A DNA stretch of 64,000 nucleotides from JAJPKK01 sp963824905 (GTDB taxonomy: Bacteria; Pseudomonadota; Alphaproteobacteria; Rhizobiales; Xanthobacteraceae): positions 1 through 64,000 of the forward strand of contig CAWGRH010000027.1 in the NCBI GenBank assembly GCA_963824905.1, given 5' to 3'. The translations under genes and the position numbers were made by a program. The notes beneath the pieces were generated by a model, which saw nothing but the letters and a program-made list of their open reading frames with translations, searched no databases and was not told the origin of the DNA. Shown here one piece after another: positions 9,251 through 16,761 of the stretch; the first letter of the stretch is position 1; each line of letters begins with the position of its first letter.

Positions 9251-11164
9251 TCAATCGTCGAGAGCCGGGACAGCAGCATCCTCTCTCAAGACCCTGCCTG
9301 CGCGTTTGGTCACGAGATAATTCTCCAAGGCCAACAAGTCGATGTCGGTAGACAGAAAGCATCGGATGGCGTCCTCGGGCGTGCAGACGATCGCCTCGCC
9401 GCGAACATTGAAGGACGTGTTCAGCACGATTGGAACCCCCGTCAGATGACCAAATTCATTTATGACCTCCCAAAATGATTTGTTGTCATGACGCGAAACC
9501 GTTTGAAGCCGGGCCGACCCGTCGAAATGCACCACTGCCTGAGCATTCTCCTGGCCGATCGCGGTTGCTGGCACGACGAACTCCATGAAATTCGAGCGCT
9601 CTACGCCGTGCATATCGAAATAGGTTTCCGCCTGTTCGGCTAGTACCGCGGGGGCGAATGGGCGAAATTCCTCACGGTGTTTGACGCGGCTGTTGACGAC
9701 GTCCCGCATCTCTGATGTTCGTGGATCAGCGAGGATGCTTCGGTTACCAAGTGCCCGCGGTCCGAATTCCATGCGGCCGCGAAACCAACCGACGACCTTG
9801 CCGCCGGCAAGTGCCGAGGCAACCTGCTTTTCGATATCGGCGACGCGCTTGTAGGCAATCTTGGTGTCGAACAGCTGCAGTGCTCGTACCAGTTCTTGAT
9901 CAAGATAGTTCGGCCCAAGGCTCATGGTGTGAAGAACTGTTGGGGCTGACCGATTGCCTAACACTTGGTGATATACATATTGAGCAGCCCCGACGCTTGC
10001 GCCGTCGTCTCCGCTGGCCGGGAACACGTATGTGCTCTTGAAGAGCCCGGAGCGCGCCAGTTTGCCTGTCATGACCACGTTGAGCGCGCTGCCGCCGGCG
10101 AGGCAGATACGTTCGATGCCATAAGTCGCCCGGAGGGATGCAAAACGTCGAAGCATGGCGTCTTCAAAAGCCCGTTGCAGGGCAGCCGCGACATCCATAT
10201 GGCGACGCGTGACTGGGTCTTGGACTTTGCGAGGCGGACCTAACAAATCCTCGATGTATTCCGCGAAATCGTCCCGTACTAGTGCGGTCGTACGGCACGT
10301 GCCATCCGGTTCTTCTTCGAATAATGACTCAAATCGCCGAGCATATACCTCCGGATTTCCATATGATGCGAGGCCCATTACTTTGTATTCGCCATCAAGC
10401 GGTTTAAATCCCAGGTAAGCAGTCATAAGCATATACAGGACACCAAGCGATCCCGGCAGCATCGTCTCTTCGAGCGCTTGAATTCCATTCTCGCTGCCTA
10501 TGGCGAAGACAGAGCTCGACTTCTCGCCGAAACCATCGATTGTGAGGATTCCGCTATTGGCGTAGCCCGATGAATAAAACGCGCACGCAGCGTGTGCAAG
10601 ATGATGTGGCACGAAATGCAGTGTCGCCTTGGGGCGCCGCCCAAACACCTCTTGAATCTCCTCTGCAATACGGTCATTCGATACAGTGCCTTCGTGGACC
10701 AGATGATAAGCCGCGAAGACCCGCTCCGCCGACGCTGTAGAGAGGTGCGGTCTGATCGCGTCGATTCGTTGTTGCAACGCTGTCGCCGTGAAATCGCAAT
10801 AAAAGGCAACGTGTTCGACGTCGTCGATTGATGCCCCGGCTTGAGCGAGGCAGAACGCCGAAGCTTGGCGTGGTGGCATCGTATCGCCCCCGGGGCGCGT
10901 CGCATGCTTAAATCGCGCAAACCGCTCCTCCGCTGCCGCAGCCCACACGGCGCCGGACTTCAGGATTGCTGCGGCGGCGTCATGACCAACGCCGTCCAGC
11001 GGGAATAGATTGAGCGGCAGGTCTTCGGGTTCTTCGCCGAACGACGTCGCCACGTGGAATAGGGTGGGATGGCGTCGCGCATGGCGCAGCCGAGAGCCCA
11101 GCTTGCGTTCGGCGTTGCCCTTCCACCCGTGCCGCCGATGTCCGCTATACCCAAGAACCAGCAC
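9251..11164 (-). CDS. NodU/CmcH-family carbamoyltransferase
   Basis: A 637-residue enzyme of the family that moves the carbamoyl group of carbamoyl phosphate onto a hydroxyl of a sugar or small-molecule scaffold via a carbamoyl-adenylate. The N-terminal kinase-like domain shows GVGHDAAAAIL near residue 60 and a histidine-rich PHHLAHAACAFYSSGY segment near 190. The C-terminal YrdC-like part carries the family hallmark RMEFGPRALGNRSILADPR near 470. Translation starts at a GTG (MLVLGYSGH) with GGAGCGGCGAG just upstream. It is divergent, by 122 bases, from the EamA-FkbH-ACP operon, so the two transcripts may share a control region. NodU acts on Nod factor, but no nod genes are here, so the acceptor is unknown. 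Confidence 0.88.
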   Translation of the reverse strand: MLVLGYSGHRRHGWKGNAERKLGSRLRHARRHPTLFHVATSFGEEPEDLPLNLFPLDGVGHDAAAAILKSGAVWAAAAEERFARFKHATRPGGDTMPPRQASAFCLAQAGASIDDVEHVAFYCDFTATALQQRIDAIRPHLSTASAERVFAAYHLVHEGTVSNDRIAEEIQEVFGRRPKATLHFVPHHLAHAACAFYSSGYANSGILTIDGFGEKSSSVFAIGSENGIQALEETMLPGSLGVLYMLMTAYLGFKPLDGEYKVMGLASYGNPEVYARRFESLFEEEPDGTCRTTALVRDDFAEYIEDLLGPPRKVQDPVTRRHMDVAAALQRAFEDAMLRRFASLRATYGIERICLAGGSALNVVMTGKLARSGLFKSTYVFPASGDDGASVGAAQYVYHQVLGNRSAPTVLHTMSLGPNYLDQELVRALQLFDTKIAYKRVADIEKQVASALAGGKVVGWFRGRMEFGPRALGNRSILADPRTSEMRDVVNSRVKHREEFRPFAPAVLAEQAETYFDMHGVERSNFMEFVVPATAIGQENAQAVVHFDGSARLQTVSRHDNKSFWEVINEFGHLTGVPIVLNTSFNVRGEAIVCTPEDAIRCFLSTDIDLLALENYLVTKRAGRVLREDAAVPALDD

Positions 11165-11286
11165 CTCGCCGCTCCGTCATTTTGCCTTGATCAAACACTA
11201 TGAACTTGCCGCTGTGACGGCAGGCTCTGAGCACGTCTCGGGCCTTCGTCTACACCAAAACTTCAGCACGAATGGAGGAAAGTTAG

Positions 11287-12306
11287 TTGCGTTTCTCGCT
11301 CGCTTCTACTTTCATAATCCGGTCGGCGCGGGGCAGGTTGCCCATGGACTTGGCGGGAAGAGTTGGAATAATGCAACTGCGTGTTGGCGGGGAGACAGCC
11401 TTTGCGATCCTGTCGTCGGCGATCGCGAGCACATTGACAGGCACGGCCTTGGTTGTGACGCGATATATAGTGCCTCGAGCTGATGGTCTTACGATCGCGA
11501 CACTTCGCTACATCCTTGCAGCTGGTTGCCTCCTTCTCCTCGTGCCGATCTATCGGCGCTCCGTGGTCGCCGGGCGCGACCTGCCGCCGATCATCGCCCT
11601 CGGAGTCCTTTATTTCGGGCTTTTCCCGTGGTGCATCAGCGCGGCCATGCAGTATACGACCGCATCCGAGGGCGCGATTATCCTTGCATCCACACCGGCC
11701 ATGACCCTTTTACTCGGCAGCCTGAACGGGTCCGAGAGCCTCTCCATTCACAAAGGGCTCGGCGTCGTGTGTGCTGCATTGGGTGCCGCGATCGCCTACA
11801 AAGGTACGATTGTTGAACTTCCCGCCGCCGATGTTCCCTACGGAACTGTTTTGATGGTCTTGGCCGCGGTGTCCGGCGCGGTGTATGCCGTCTACTCGAA
11901 ACCCTACATCATCCGATATTCACCCTTGACCGTCACTTCGATCGCGATGGGCGCGGGCGCAGTCGCGCTGTCGAGCGTCTGGCTAATCGGAGATCGCACA
12001 ATCGGGTTTCCTCGTTTCGATCTGGCCGGATGGCTGTCGATTTTCTACATTGGAGTAGCCGGGGGGGCTCTTTCTTTCTTTCTTTATGCATGGGCTCTCG
12101 GTCGTGCGTCTCCAACCACAATCATGATCTTACTTCCGCTCAATCCAATAGCGGCCTTGGTGGCGGGCTCGCTGTGGCTTGGAGAACCTTTGGGGGTCGG
12201 TCTCTTTATCGGGCTTCTGCTCGTAACCGTCGGAGTTCTTCTGGTTGTCGCGCCGTACCGCAGCATGAGTCTTGCGTGGACATCATGGAGAGGAGATAGG
12301 AAATGA
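11287..12306 (+). CDS. EamA/DMT-superfamily transporter
   Basis: A 339-residue inner-membrane protein with about ten hydrophobic spans in two EamA repeats (the first around residues 35-160, the second around 185-330, including LGRASPTTIMILLPLNPIAA and a final GVLLVV). DMT-superfamily members typically export metabolites. The TTG start is supported by GGAGGA seven bases upstream; an ATG at residue 20 (MDLAGRVG) is the alternative. Its stop overlaps the fkbH-like gene start as ATGA, so the two are coupled. The location between a carbamoyltransferase and FkbH/ACP genes suggests it may carry the product or a precursor of that small pathway; this is inference. Confidence 0.82.
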   Translation: MRFSLASTFIIRSARGRLPMDLAGRVGIMQLRVGGETAFAILSSAIASTLTGTALVVTRYIVPRADGLTIATLRYILAAGCLLLLVPIYRRSVVAGRDLPPIIALGVLYFGLFPWCISAAMQYTTASEGAIILASTPAMTLLLGSLNGSESLSIHKGLGVVCAALGAAIAYKGTIVELPAADVPYGTVLMVLAAVSGAVYAVYSKPYIIRYSPLTVTSIAMGAGAVALSSVWLIGDRTIGFPRFDLAGWLSIFYIGVAGGALSFFLYAWALGRASPTTIMILLPLNPIAALVAGSLWLGEPLGVGLFIGLLLVTVGVLLVVAPYRSMSLAWTSWRGDRK

Positions 12307-13913
12307 AAGTACTTCTCCTCAGCAATATCAACATGCGGCCATTGATGAGTCAGCTGGCGCCTTGGGAAACGACATGGGGATCCTACAATAGCATGCTTGC
12401 CGACCTGGCAACGAGCACATCTGCGGCCGCAGCTACGGACCTCTCACATGTGATCTGCATGTTTGATACCGACACGCTGCTGGGTGAGGCGCTTTACGGC
12501 ACCGGACCGGCAGACCAATGCCATCTGTTGCTCACTGTTCTTGACGGCTTCTGCGAGCGGCATCCTGAAAAGATTGTTGTCACGAATACATTCTGCGTGA
12601 GTTCCAACCGTTGGCTGGGGTTCGCGGATTTTCTTCACGAGGCGTCGATCAAAAACTTGGAGATTCAGCTGAACGCGAAGCTTGCTGCAACTGCAAGGAG
12701 GCGACCCAACCTATTAGTTCTCGACCTTGAAATCTTGTTTCGTCGTCACGGAGAGGACTCGCTCGTTTCCAACGCATTTTGGTATGTCGGGCGCATTCGC
12801 TACACTGCCACGATGTTTGAGCTGCTTGGAACAACCATTAAGAGCGCGCTGAATGCCCACGCCCAAAAGAGTCGAAAGGTACTGGCGCTCGATTTGGATA
12901 ACACGCTTTGGGGTGGGATCGTTGGTGAAGTCGGTGCGCTGGGCATCACTTTAGGCGAGGATGGACCGGCCCGCTGCTTCAGAGACTTTCAACGCGCATT
13001 GAAGGCGGTGCAGAAGACTGGCGTTTTGCTGGTGGTCGTCAGCAAGAACAACGCCTCGGATGTCGACGAAGTCTTCGAGAGGAACAAAATGATGGTCCTC
13101 CGCCGCGAAGACTTCGTGATGATTCGCGCGAACTGGCAATCCAAAGCGGAGAATATCGTCGCGATCGCCGATGCACTCAATCTGGGCGTCGACAGCTTTG
13201 TCTTCATAGATGACAACCCTGTAGAGCGGGAGGAAATCATTCGGTTTCTGCCTGAGGTCGCGGTTCCTGCTTTCCCCGGCCGTCGCGAAGATTTGACGAA
13301 TTGGCTATTACGCGATGTGGTTTCGGAGCACTTTTCCAGATACACGATTACACAAGAGGACGCCACGAAGACAAAGCAGTATTGTGCAAATGAGGCTCGG
13401 CAAAAGATGGCGCTGGGTTTCGATCTTGACAGCTATCTGGCGGAACTCGGAATTGAATGCGCGATCAGCGTCGATTTGGAGAACCAGCTGGTGAGAGCAG
13501 CGCAGATGACCCAGAAGACCAACCAGTTCAACCTTACGACCCGCCGCTATGATGTCACCGACGTCGCCAGATTTTTGCGTAGCAGCCAGCACGCCGTAGT
13601 GATGTTGGAATATCGGGATCGTTTCGGCGACGAGGGGTCGGTTGCGCTGGCGATCGTTGATTTGGCCGAAGCCCGTATCGATACGTTCCTAACGAGCTGT
13701 CGCGTAATCGGCCGCAAGGTGGAGGACCGTTTGCTGGACAAAGCGATCGAGCTTTGTCAGGCGCGTGGCCATCAAAAGATCATCGGAGAATACGTTCCGA
13801 CAAAGAAGAACCAGTTGGTAGCGGACTTCTATGATTCCCATGGGTTCTCGCCAGTCAACGTCTCTACGGATGGCCGCAAGATGTATGAGAGAAGGATAGA
13901 TGCAGGACTGTAA
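12303..13913 (+). CDS. FkbH-like HAD-IIIC family protein
   Basis: This 536-residue protein belongs to the FkbH family. Such enzymes take a glyceryl group from 1,3-bisphosphoglycerate, dephosphorylate it and load it on an acyl carrier protein thiol. The HAD nucleophile motif is DLDNTLWGG with aspartates at residues 197 and 199; motif IV-type FIDDNPVEREE is near 303. The N-terminal part (1-180) is a SGNH-like region and the C-terminal part (about 385-530) is the GNAT-like module that follows HAD in this family (EYRDRFGDEG, then DRLLDKAIE). It is coupled to the EamA gene upstream by ATGA and overlaps the acyl carrier protein gene downstream by 14 bases, fitting loading of that carrier. Confidence 0.88.
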   Translation: MKVLLLSNINMRPLMSQLAPWETTWGSYNSMLADLATSTSAAAATDLSHVICMFDTDTLLGEALYGTGPADQCHLLLTVLDGFCERHPEKIVVTNTFCVSSNRWLGFADFLHEASIKNLEIQLNAKLAATARRRPNLLVLDLEILFRRHGEDSLVSNAFWYVGRIRYTATMFELLGTTIKSALNAHAQKSRKVLALDLDNTLWGGIVGEVGALGITLGEDGPARCFRDFQRALKAVQKTGVLLVVVSKNNASDVDEVFERNKMMVLRREDFVMIRANWQSKAENIVAIADALNLGVDSFVFIDDNPVEREEIIRFLPEVAVPAFPGRREDLTNWLLRDVVSEHFSRYTITQEDATKTKQYCANEARQKMALGFDLDSYLAELGIECAISVDLENQLVRAAQMTQKTNQFNLTTRRYDVTDVARFLRSSQHAVVMLEYRDRFGDEGSVALAIVDLAEARIDTFLTSCRVIGRKVEDRLLDKAIELCQARGHQKIIGEYVPTKKNQLVADFYDSHGFSPVNVSTDGRKMYERRIDAGL

Positions 13914-14142
13914 GACGCAGGCGGTAATTGCACTCGTGGCGGAGATACTGAAAATCCCAGCGAATGACCTCGGACCCGAGTCCTCGATGACAAACACGCC
14001 ACTCTGGGATTCGGTGGAGCACCTGGATATCTGCCTCGCTTTTGAAAAGCGCTTCAAGACGTCGCTCGATGTGGACGCGATTTCAACCGCGACCAGCATA
14101 CGCGCACTTGCTGCGATCGTTCCAGATACATCTGGCGTCTAA
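13900..14142 (+). CDS. acyl carrier protein
   Basis: An 80-residue stand-alone carrier protein. Serine 38 in WDSVEHLDICLAFEKRF is in the position that accepts phosphopantetheine; the DSVEHL context is the variant seen in carriers that partner FkbH-like proteins, rather than the DSLDTVE of fatty-acid ACP. It overlaps the fkbH-like gene by 14 bases. No ketosynthase, acyltransferase, NRPS or phosphopantetheinyl transferase is nearby, so the loaded glyceryl unit must be handed to an enzyme encoded elsewhere or to the carbamoyltransferase substrate pathway. Confidence 0.85.
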   Translation: MQDCKTQAVIALVAEILKIPANDLGPESSMTNTPLWDSVEHLDICLAFEKRFKTSLDVDAISTATSIRALAAIVPDTSGV

Positions 14143-14519
14143 TAGGCCATTGGAGTTTGTGCCGTGTCGCGCGACGGTTCGGCTCCATGCCTTACTCGGC
14201 GCGAGACGGGTGAATTGACAGCCGCCTCGCGTTTCGGTCATCGTCGCCGAGCGGAAGACGATATCGGCCCGGGCCTGTGGCAGTGCTCGGTCAGCGCGTC
14301 ACCGGCGTAGGAGAAAACTTGGCCACGTTGACTGCGTCCTTCGCCTTGGGAGGCACGCCCGGACGACGACGGCGGCTCCTCAAAGTCGTTGCTTGGCGCG
14401 GATTTCCTCGACGACGCCCGGCTTGTGGACCGCGGTGCTGTTGATCGGGCTGCCATCAGCCAGCTTTGGAATGCCCGGAGTTCGTGGACTTTGTTTAGTC
14501 GTCCGTGAAGAATCGCGTT
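14143..14519. other. intergenic stretch beside IS remnants
   Basis: No intact gene was found. On the minus strand a short frame reads LADGSPINSTAVHKPGVVEE near 14400-14460, which has a transposase-like flavour but could not be assigned to a family. The stretch borders the IS5-type fragment and is probably decayed mobile-element DNA. Confidence 0.35.
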
Positions 14520-14940
14520 TTAGGCGTTGGCCGATTTAGGCGGCTTCGAGATCGCGAGCAGGACGAAGGCGAATACGAGCGTGAGCCACCTGATCAGGCG
14601 GCGGAAGTTGTAGCCGACGGCGGCGAGGATGGCGTTGTTGGCGTCGCCGTGGCGGCCGGCGAGATAGTTTCGGTGCATGCGGTCCTCGCTCTTGAGATGG
14701 CCGATGACGGGCTCGATGGCGGAGCGGCGTCGCATCCCGCGTTTGATGTAGGGTGTGACGCGGCGCTTCTGCTTGGCCGTATAGACTTTGAACTTGTATT
14801 CGGGCGGGGCGTTGTGGCCGCGGTAACCGGCATCGGTGTGAACGCGCTCGATGGTATTGCCGAGGAGCCCCTCGATCGCCGGGATGACACCGGCGAGGGT
14901 ATGTCCGTCGTAGGGGTTGCCCGGCAGCGTCAGCCCTTCG
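14520..14940 (-). pseudogene. IS5-family transposase C-terminal fragment
   Basis: The frame encodes the last third of an IS5-type DDE transposase: LPGNPYDGHTLAG, the second catalytic aspartate in VHTDAGYRGH, and the catalytic glutamate in the IEPVIGHLKSEDRMHRNYL segment, ending at a natural stop. The N-terminal two thirds, including the first aspartate, are missing. The frame continues upstream only into DNA that belongs to a different transposase. It cannot be active. Confidence 0.8.
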
Positions 14941-15136
14941 ACGCCTCGGCCATGAACCGTGCCTGCCACCGCCATATCACAGACTTAGATTTACCGGATC
15001 GGCGCATGATCTCGGCGGTGCCGCAGCCCACGGCCGGCGCCAGGATGATAGTAGCGCGACACACACGCTTCTGCAGCGCACTGCGGTCGGTGGTGATTGC
15101 TTCAAGCCGACCGCGAACCGCTTTGGTGACGTTCAC
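14935..15136 (-). pseudogene. IS630-family transposase N-terminal fragment
   Basis: About 65 residues encode the N-terminal helix-turn-helix of an IS630-type transposase: RATIILAPAVGCGTAEIMRRSGKSKSVIWRW followed by QARFMAE. (Motif key residues: GCGTAEIMR and VIWRWQARF.) The DDE domain is absent. The open frame ends exactly where the IS5-type fragment begins, at about 14935-14940, so the two relics are joined by deletion or recombination. No terminal inverted repeats were identified. Confidence 0.65.
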
Positions 15137-15217
15137 CCAATTCCTGCTCTCACCACCAGAGCTTGAACCGCTTCGGTCGATTTGGGAATCGTCCGAATGA
15201 ATCAGACCACCAGATGG

Positions 15218-15409
15218 TCACCACCTTCCCTCGTACAACTCCACCACTATCCTCAACGCTCGAGCATCGCGTTCCACGGTGGCTTGATTGAACAAGTCGT
15301 GGAAAGCTCGACGGGGATCTTGCCCGGGTTTGAGGCTTCGAATCCAGCCGCGGGCCGTCCGCGGACACGATTTCCGGCGCCGCTTAGTTGGTTTCGATTT
15401 TGCGGCCAT
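15218..15409 (-). CDS. possible small basic hypothetical protein
   Basis: A 63-residue frame begins MAAKSKPTKRRRKSCPR and continues with an amphipathic region (PRRAFHDLFNQATVERDARAL, key residues FHDLF and RIVVELYEG). The basic head and helical tail look like a real small protein, but there is no clear ribosome site, and overlapping frames exist. It sits in a decayed region between IS relics and a broken gene, so it may be a remnant. Function unknown. Confidence 0.3.
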   Translation of the reverse strand: MAAKSKPTKRRRKSCPRTARGWIRSLKPGQDPRRAFHDLFNQATVERDARALRIVVELYEGRW

Positions 15410-15577
15410 TTTCACGACATCAGAGCGCTGCTCTGCACCAACACCTTTACGCATGTTGACCTAGAGTGTATGTCCCAGCCAATCGCTGGCTCCGAATTTG
15501 GAGGAAATGATTTGTGAAAACAATTGAATTGATCATTACGTGCTAGTCGTATCTTCGTGACGTTTGAGTGACCGTTC

Positions 15578-16186
15578 TCACGCGGCGCTTTGGCAAGCGC
15601 CGAGAAGCTTTGGACCGTTTGCGGACCGCGACGGTGGCTCGGCGATCATCGATTTGACGCCTCTCAGAGTGAGCAATCTTTTGACGCACTTGTCGATCAT
15701 CGCGTCCAGCCGCTCTTCGATGGACAGAGTTCGAAACATGCGCTCTGCCGATTCGCCGATCAATTGGTATGTCTTACCGAATTCTTTGCGAGCCCTTTCT
15801 TCGCCTACTTGTTCCGCTTCCTTGCAATCTTGTTCTGCCTGTAAGCGAGCCTCGAACTCTTTGTCGGTTTCGTAGTAGGCCCCGCTCCCGAATAATAACC
15901 AGTAGGCCCCTTCGTTGTTTTTCTTGCTCGATAAACACATTTTGGCGCCAGGACAATTCCTGGGCCACCTCAAACGTTTCCAGATTTTGTTTGCGCCAAT
16001 ATAGTCGTGCCATCGTGAAGACGACGTCGCGCTCCGCGACCCCGGCGGGCTGAAATTCATCGACAAGTTCGGCGAATAGCTTTTCGAAATCCGAGAGCTT
16101 TTCGCCGGGGAGGACACACCTTTTGGAATAGCCTCCGTGCTTTCAGAGCCGGATTTGCCTTTTTGTGTTTTACACGCTTCTACCAT
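15578..16186 (-). pseudogene. decayed hypothetical gene with two frameshifts
   Basis: The ATG (MVEACKTQKGKSG) has a good AGGAGT ribosome site six bases upstream. After PKGV the frame changes: a neighbouring frame continues GEKLSDFEKLFAELVDEF, then MARLYWRKQNLETFEVAQEL, a pattern seen in Bradyrhizobium hypotheticals (ARLxWRKQNLxTF). A second shift near 15900-15940 returns to the original frame for GSGAYYETDKEFEARLQAEQ and a helical end LSIEERLDAMIDKCVKRLL. The first shift could be a duplicated GT dinucleotide. The gene is clearly coding in origin but broken, next to IS relics. Function unknown. Confidence 0.6.
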
Positions 16187-16761
16187 CGTTTACTCCTGAC
16201 ATCTGCGACGGCTGAAGTGCATTCAGCCAAATTACAATTGAAAGTTGTATTTTTTCGAGATCGCGATGTAAATATGTAGACAAATCAATGCACTGTAAAA
16301 GCACTCACGCCAAACTAGGCTGTTTTTAGCAAGATCTGCGGGCGCCGCCAACCCTACCGGGCGGGGTATCGCGGCGCCCCTTCCCTTGGTGGGCTGAGGA
16401 AAATATCCACGAAACGAACCCGTTCTTCACAGCAGCTCATTCGCCAGCCGCTCAACCAAGCGACGTCGGGCGTGGCTATTCGGCACCGGCCGAGGACGCG
16501 AACAAATGAGGCGGCATCGCCGTGGCCGTCGAGCAAATCTGCACTTCCGTAGCCCGCACCCCTCGAATCTCCCGTCAATCCGTCGACGGTTGGTTACGCT
16601 CTACTATGTTGGCCGACGCGACCCGCCCCATCGCCCCGCCCGGCGGATGCCTCACCCGCGCTGGCCCGGTACAGTCGCTCGTCGCCTCCATTGCTGTATC
16701 GCGATCGGCACGATAGCGTGCGTTGCGATCGATCTGACGGGCGCTCGAGCCGGACTCAGCC
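16187..16761. other. AT-richer intergenic interval
   Basis: Between the decayed gene and the HtrA-TPR gene no supportable gene was found. Positions 16220-16300 are much more AT-rich than the surroundings and likely hold the promoter of the minus-strand decayed gene. Short open frames on both strands here show no domain. Confidence 0.4.

Noticed and set aside
9251..11164. Symbiotic nodU
   Set aside because: The protein is in the NodU/CmcH family, but no nod genes or nod boxes were seen, so a Nod factor role is not supported.
14238..14456. A small frame near the IS relics as a gene
   Set aside because: No known domain or start signal; the better explanation is decayed mobile DNA.
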